A stretch of 64,000 bases of DNA from Sipunculus nudus (lineage: Eukaryota; Annelida; Sipuncula; Golfingiida; Sipunculidae). Made by a program: the position numbers and the translations under genes. The notes beneath the pieces are model-generated. The model saw only the letters and a list, made by a program, of their open reading frames with translations, did not search any database and had not been told where the DNA came from. The stretch is from contig CM049316.1 of the NCBI GenBank assembly GCA_026874595.1, positions 15,895,839 through 15,959,838 of the forward strand, read 5' to 3'. The first letter of the stretch is position 1, and each line of letters opens with the position of its first letter. Below, one piece after another: positions 59,380 to 64,000 of this stretch.

Positions 59380-60063
59380 TTGCATGACAGGGGGGATATT
59401 AATGATGCACTAAATAGTATTGATATAATTCATTTATGGATTAGCCAATTAAAATTGACCAACTCTGATAGGGAAATACTTGTGCATCAAAATGGCTGGT
59501 TAACTTCAGAACATATTCGTGCAGCCACGCATGGGTGGGGGGGGGGGAGGGTGGGGGGGTGGGGGTGGGGTTATAAGATCCAATACTTGCACCTTTTAGG
59601 GATTATTCAGACAAGTGGGTTTATGTGAAAATGTTTAGGAATATTTCAGAGGAGAAACATGCAGTACAAATTTTACATAATAGAAAGATCACTGGGTATG
59701 CGCAATTAAGGTAAACAAAGATGTGTTTTTGTTGGATAGTGGGGCATCAAGCAATTTGACAGAATCACTTAAAATTCAGTTATCTTGTTTGTTTGGGGGA
59801 AGAAATCGGAACTTGAGGTGTACAACCCCAAGGTGCAAAAAAAGCGTCAAAGATCTGGTGACTGTGCCCTATTCGCTATAGCTAATGCTATTGAATTTTG
59901 CAGCTCCAATAAAGTGCCGATTCATGCGAAGTTTTTAGATGACAGTGCTGTAATGAGAACACATTTAAAATCTTGTTATGAAAAAATGAAGAGACGCCGT
60001 TCCCAAAACAGAAAAAACAAAAGTTCAATATTTCATTGCCAAGACTTAAATCTATATAATTAA
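59380..60063 (+). pseudogene. Ulp1/C48-like cysteine protease remnant
   Basis: Pieces in three frames. ALNSIDIIHLWISQLKLTNS and DREILVHQNGWLTSEHIRAA (59,409-59,527) fit the WL....I..A start of the domain. A poly-G expansion (59,535-59,570) follows. Then KHAVQILHNRK (about 59,660-59,690), the block where an active enzyme has HW; here the His-Trp is not present. DVFLLDSGASSNL (about 59,720-59,760) fits the YDS strand. VQKKRQRSGDCALFAIANAI with MRTHLKSCYE (59,833-59,979) is the catalytic-Cys block (GxDCGLFAIA). The protease is clearly inactive. Confidence 0.55.
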
Positions 60064-60065
60064 AA

Positions 60066-60221
60066 GTGGCCATATCCTGCACTTGTGGATTAGCAGAAGT
60101 TTTCGACAATTTGGTTAAATGTGATGGCACATGCCAACAAAAATTTCATGTGTCTTGCATAAGTGTCCGAAAAAAAATTCTTAGGAATGATAAAAATTTT
60201 TGTTCAAACTGCAAAGTTTAG
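60066..60221 (+). pseudogene. PHD finger at the end of the MULE protein
   Basis: In a frame different from the preceding block: VAISCTCGLAEVFDNLVKCD, GTCQQKFHVSCISVRKK, then FCSNCKV and stop (TAG 60,219-60,221). The order C-x-C...C-x3-C....H-x2-C....C-x2-C fits a PHD-type C4HC3 zinc finger, a histone-tail reader. It follows the C48 remnant directly, so the original protein was probably a transposase-SWIM-C48-PHD fusion, or two adjacent frames of one element. Confidence 0.6.
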
Positions 60222-60300
60222 ATTTTGTTTATTCTAGGATGAATGCAATAATACTTATTAATTAATATCTATGTATCTATATATGTATATGTGATGTATA

Positions 60301-61714
60301 TATGTGTTTATACCCCTTTGTTGTCTGCTATGTCTGCTTTCATTTTTTTGTGTGATATATGTCATTCAACAGGCCCAACTTTTCAGCAATCGTTTGGAAG
60401 CATCTAAGTTGATAGAAAATTGACAGTTTGTTCTGTCTGGCAGTCCATCTGTCATTTCAACTTCCGGCAAAAGCTCGACCTATGGTCGCCTAGATTGTTT
60501 GTTTCTTTGTCTGTCTCCACTCGTTAATGCACAATTTTGCAGCGATCACTTTCAAACTTACTCAGTTGAAAGAAAACGAAAATTCCTCGGAGCCTATTAA
60601 TTTTTTTTTCAATATCGGACAAAGGTCAAGGTCGCCTGAAATCCTCATTCAATCCCATATCCCTTATAAGGTCTTTGGAACTTTTATCAATTGCGTATAC
60701 GGTCCGTATTTCTTGCTGCGAGTATTTACGTATACCGTGCGCATTCCGGGCCTAATCTGGGGCACCCGACTTATGCATACCGCATACCGAGCGTATTCCA
60801 TGCGCATTTCTGCCGCTCGCCACGCCGATGAATTCAAAGGTCAACATAGATGAGAAAGTAAGTGTTTATTTAGATAGGTCATTTGCTAAGTGATATTAAT
60901 AAATATATATCTTGAAATATAAAAAAAATAGCTGTTATGTAAGGAATAGTTTTTCCTCAGTGTAACTAGCCTTACATATGAGTGCCAAATCAACCGATTC
61001 ATTAAAAAAAAGTTAGCGTATGAAACTTTAAATTTTGCTTTTTGTTGTACCTGATATTTGAGTTTGCCTACAATTTGCAATGTGCTTTACCAAATATTGA
61101 TCATGTGACTTCAATACTACATATATGATAGCTATAAATGGTAACGTTTATGTTAACTTATGTCATGCGAAAAAAGCATTCCAGTCTTTATCTATTTTGA
61201 TCGACTTCAGCTAAAATTGTATTTTGGTTCCACTCTGTTATTTCATTTGAATTTGTAATTATGAACAATTCAAAGCGTTAATGTTTTTAGTAATCTTTTT
61301 GTGAATGATAGACTGCAGTTATCAGTCCCAGTCTTAATCAATAGACCTCGGATATTCAGACTTTATGTTATAAGTTTCTTACGTACTGTTAGTAAACAAA
61401 AAATAGATAACTATGAACAATATAGATTTAGCTGAGCATATAAACCTATGACCACTTTGTAAAGTTTAACTTTAAAATTAAACAGAAGAGTGGATTAGAT
61501 ATATATGTTTAAGATATAGTATTTGTTAACATATGCAAAGTTTTACATTACACGTTTAGTTCTGAGATTTACTGTGTTTAGCAGACAGTTATAGTATGTT
61601 ACACAAGTAATTTTCCGATTTATTTTGAAACTTTACCTTCTAAACAAAGGTTTAAAAGTAATATTCATTGTTATGTTGAATGTAAAACTAGCAATATCAT
61701 ATACATTTGTAAAT
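60301..61714. other. Satellite remainder and unrecognised sequence
   Basis: 60,330-60,640 resumes the array (GTCATTCAACAGGCCCAACT, TTCCGGCAAAAGCTCGACCT, ATCACTTTCAAACTTACTCA, AAAGGTCAAGGTCGCC). 60,690-60,850 is a GC-richer patch with repeated GTATACCGTGCGCATTCCGG / GCATACCGAGCGTATTCCAT, possibly another repeat end. The remainder is AT-rich with nothing recognised. Confidence 0.45.
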
Positions 61715-61719
61715 AACTA

Positions 61720-62007
61720 TCTATGTATCTATCTAATTATCTGTCTATCTATCTAATTTATCTATTTATCTATATATCAAGCTAATCTATCTATTCTTTT
61801 TAATCTAACTTATCTACATATCTTATCTATCTGATCTATCTATCTATCTATCTACCTATCTATCTATCTATCTATCTATCTATCTGTATCCCTATCTATC
61901 TATCTCTCCATCCAATCTGTCTAAACTATCTTAACTATCTAATCTTTCTATCTATACATACATACATCTAACTATCTACTTAACTAAATTTATCTAACTA
62001 TCTTTGC

Positions 62008-62096
<89 letters not shown>
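61720..62096. repeat. (TCTA)n microsatellite passing into (TA)n
   Basis: About 320 bases of imperfect TCTA/ATCT repeats (61,720-62,043), then about 52 bases of TA (62,044-62,096). Confidence 0.95.
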
Positions 62097-62099
<3 letters not shown>

Positions 62100-62200
62100 T
62101 GAAACCTGCCTAAAGCGGACAGTCAAGGGACTCAATCATGTTGACCTTAATAGTGAGGTGTCCTTATTAGGCAGGTTGACCTTAGTTGATAACGGGGGGA
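62097..62200. mobile_element. MITE-like terminus (CAGTGAAACCTGCCTAAAGC)
   Basis: ACAGTGAAACCTGCCTAAAG CGGACA is followed by GAGGTGTCCTTATTAGGCAGGTTGACC, an internally inverted arrangement (CCTGCCTAA...TTAGGCAGG). It is of the same class as the 40,747-40,925 repeat. Inserted directly after a TA tract. Confidence 0.55.
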
Positions 62201-64000
62201 TTATAAATAAATAAGACGAAAAGCTGCTAGAACGTGTTTACTGTATTATATCATATTTCATGTATATGTACTACATATTCATTCACACATTATGCATTCA
62301 ATATTCATATACAAACTGTGATAATTTTTACTTATCTCAAGTAGTGAACAATATAAGGAGAAAAGTCTATGAAGACATCCGTAAAAACAATAATCATATA
62401 CTCGCGTACGCTCTTTTTCGCTGATTCACTCAGTCGAATAAGCTTGACTTTCTCAGATAGCATAATCTCCCGCCCAGGTGTACGTGTGGAGCCACCTGGC
62501 GGCATTGCCTAAAAATCTCCTTGTTCATCTGGCCAAATGCGATAATCTCAAAGATAATTACGACATTGATGATGGGAAGATTGTAATGGCTACGAACCTG
62601 GGAACATATAACATATATATGTATCTATATATATCACTGACTCTTGTATAAATGATATAATTATCTGCACAAGTATTGGTTAAATGACGATGACCGTCTT
62701 TAGCCTGAAAACTAATCTAACACTGTTATAGCCGAGCCTTGTGTAAAATAATTGTGTGTAGCATTGGATTAAGGGGTACCAGCTAAATGTTATCTGATCT
62801 GAACATTTTAACTGTTACAAGTTGGGAAATGTCCACTACAAACAGCATAGTGTGAGTAGATCCGGCCGAACAATATTTTATAGTAGGAGCATTGAAATAA
62901 GTCGATAATCCTTACCTATATGCACCTGTTTGCAACTATTTGTGTGTACGCAAAGTTAAGTACAGATTGCAACATATTATGTTCCTTAAAAATGGAGAGA
63001 ATCGACAATACACTTTGTGAGGTGACTCAAAAAATGTGCAAAAAGCATTGTCTAATACTTATTTCATTAATTATTATCGGATATCCCAGGCATCCACACA
63101 GTTGGATTGTATTCATTTTCTATTGAGATACCATGTTTGTTTACAAAAAAAATGAGTTTAAAAAATCTACCGCTAGTAATGTCATAGTATTCAAGTTAAG
63201 GCGGAGAAGGACGGATATATTAATAATGGTAGCTACGTTGTGGTTATCAGGCTCTAAGAGAGCTTTTGTTACCATGATTCATTAAACCTTGAAGCTAATC
63301 CTTTGGCATTTTTGGGTGGAACAAGATTGATTCAATGTCGCATTTATACCTTTGGTTGACATCATGATATTTTTTTGTTACAACCTGCCAGGTTGCATAG
63401 ACTTGAGCTGAACACATACAGAATTATGTTCATATTTTTAACAACAGCAGTGCATAGAGAGTTGCATCTCCTATTTCTGGTTTTACTATCATTTTGTCAC
63501 TGTTTACTTTTAATAATATGACAATATATGTAAGCAAGGCAGTATTTTTTAAAAATTCAGACCACATGTTCATATGCAAATAATATACAATATGTAGTAA
63601 TGGCGGGAGACAGTCGAGAAAATGGTTCTAACATACATCTGATATTAATGTCAATCAGAACTTTCCAGGATGAAGCATTAGTTTCATGACAATGTTTGTG
63701 TATGTGGAAAATATTAATTGTATATTTTTGGAAGGTAAAACATTCATTCCTATAATGATCAACGTTGCAGGCAAACACTGAACACTCAACGCAAAGAGAA
63801 TACGATTTCATGGAGAAATGCACCGCAATTATCTGTTGTCATGGCTGTACGAGGGATAAAAAAGTAGGATTTATAAGTTAAACTCGGCAGACATCTTGGA
63901 TTTTAAGCTCAGTGCAGGTCATATCAAAATTTAGACATCGAATATGAATTTCGCGACCCAAAAAACTCAGAACTTACATGCTGAACAATATTGCGGCCTA
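62201..64000. other. Nothing recognised
   Basis: AT-rich sequence without recognisable exon, repeat or RNA gene. Open frames here are short and composed of low-complexity translation. Confidence 0.4.

Larger units (their letters stand above)
57603..60300 (+). mobile_element. Mutator-like (MULE) transposon, decayed, SWIM-C48-PHD type
   Basis: It interrupts the satellite array: the GTCTGTCCGTTTATCG repeat stops near 57,600 and similar sequence resumes after about 60,300. The left part has repeated GAAACCCAGGCCCAATTAAAC / GCCAGGCCCAAATAAAAATG blocks followed by ACACTCGATAA (57,643 and 58,030), probable subterminal repeats. The coding remnants, all on plus, give one protein in order: the end of a MULE transposase, a SWIM finger, a Ulp1-like cysteine protease and a PHD finger. 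Several frameshifts show that it is inactive. Exact ends and target duplication were not resolved. Confidence 0.6.

Noticed and set aside
1-64000. CRISPR array or bacterial operon
   Set aside because: No evenly spaced short repeats with unique spacers and no dense operons; introns, microsatellites and SINEs show the DNA is animal.

Overview
The window is AT-rich, intron-containing animal DNA, most likely from a mollusc and probably a bivalve. Three things point there: two intron-poor Toll-like receptor genes with single C-terminal cysteine clusters; dispersed repeats that open with an AACAAG...CCCATGGG block and close with GACGGAC runs plus a CAGCTGAGCTAAAA tail, which I associate with bivalve genomes; and long TA, CT/GA and TCTA microsatellites. 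I cannot name a species. All identifications are by eye from translated sequence and family knowledge; no search was run.

Layout. 1-3160: no gene recognised. 3161-5786 (+): 3' exons of a polyhydroxybutyrate (PHB) depolymerase-like secreted esterase, with an exon apparently missing. 5.9-11.4 kb: mostly unrecognised. 11.68-12.26 kb (-): a broken reverse transcriptase/RNase H remnant, beside a nested palindrome at 12.43-12.66 kb. 13.2-25.2 kb (-): scattered exons of a zinc-finger plus tyrosine-recombinase-like gene that looks dead (two in-frame stops in the zinc finger, non-canonical exon ends). Its introns are packed with repeats, and a few exon-like pieces lie on the opposite strand at 23.3-24.55 kb. 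26,044-29,937: a 3.9-kb foldback element with long inverted arms and an 8-bp target duplication. 31,083-32,018: six units of a 156-bp satellite. 32-42 kb: microsatellites, a complete tRNA-derived SINE with target-site duplications (38,087-38,439) and a small MITE-like repeat.

The best-supported genes are two tandem, same-strand Toll-like receptors at 42,227-44,554 and 50,227-52,644. Each has its coding region in one exon, preceded by a likely 5'-UTR intron. Their near-identical TIR segments and diverged ectodomains suggest a local duplication in a pathogen-sensing family.

From 53.7 to 60.6 kb lies a satellite region: four 55-bp-type units with stem-loops, then units of roughly 300 bp that carry a CTCF-like motif. 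A Mutator-like element at about 57.6-60.3 kb interrupts it. That element's decayed protein reads MULE C-terminus, SWIM zinc finger, Ulp1/C48-like protease, PHD finger. The rest (60.6-64 kb) is a TCTA/TA microsatellite, one MITE-like terminus and unrecognised sequence.

Apart from the receptor pair, the genes show no shared pathway. The window reads as one immune-receptor cluster set in mobile-element debris.
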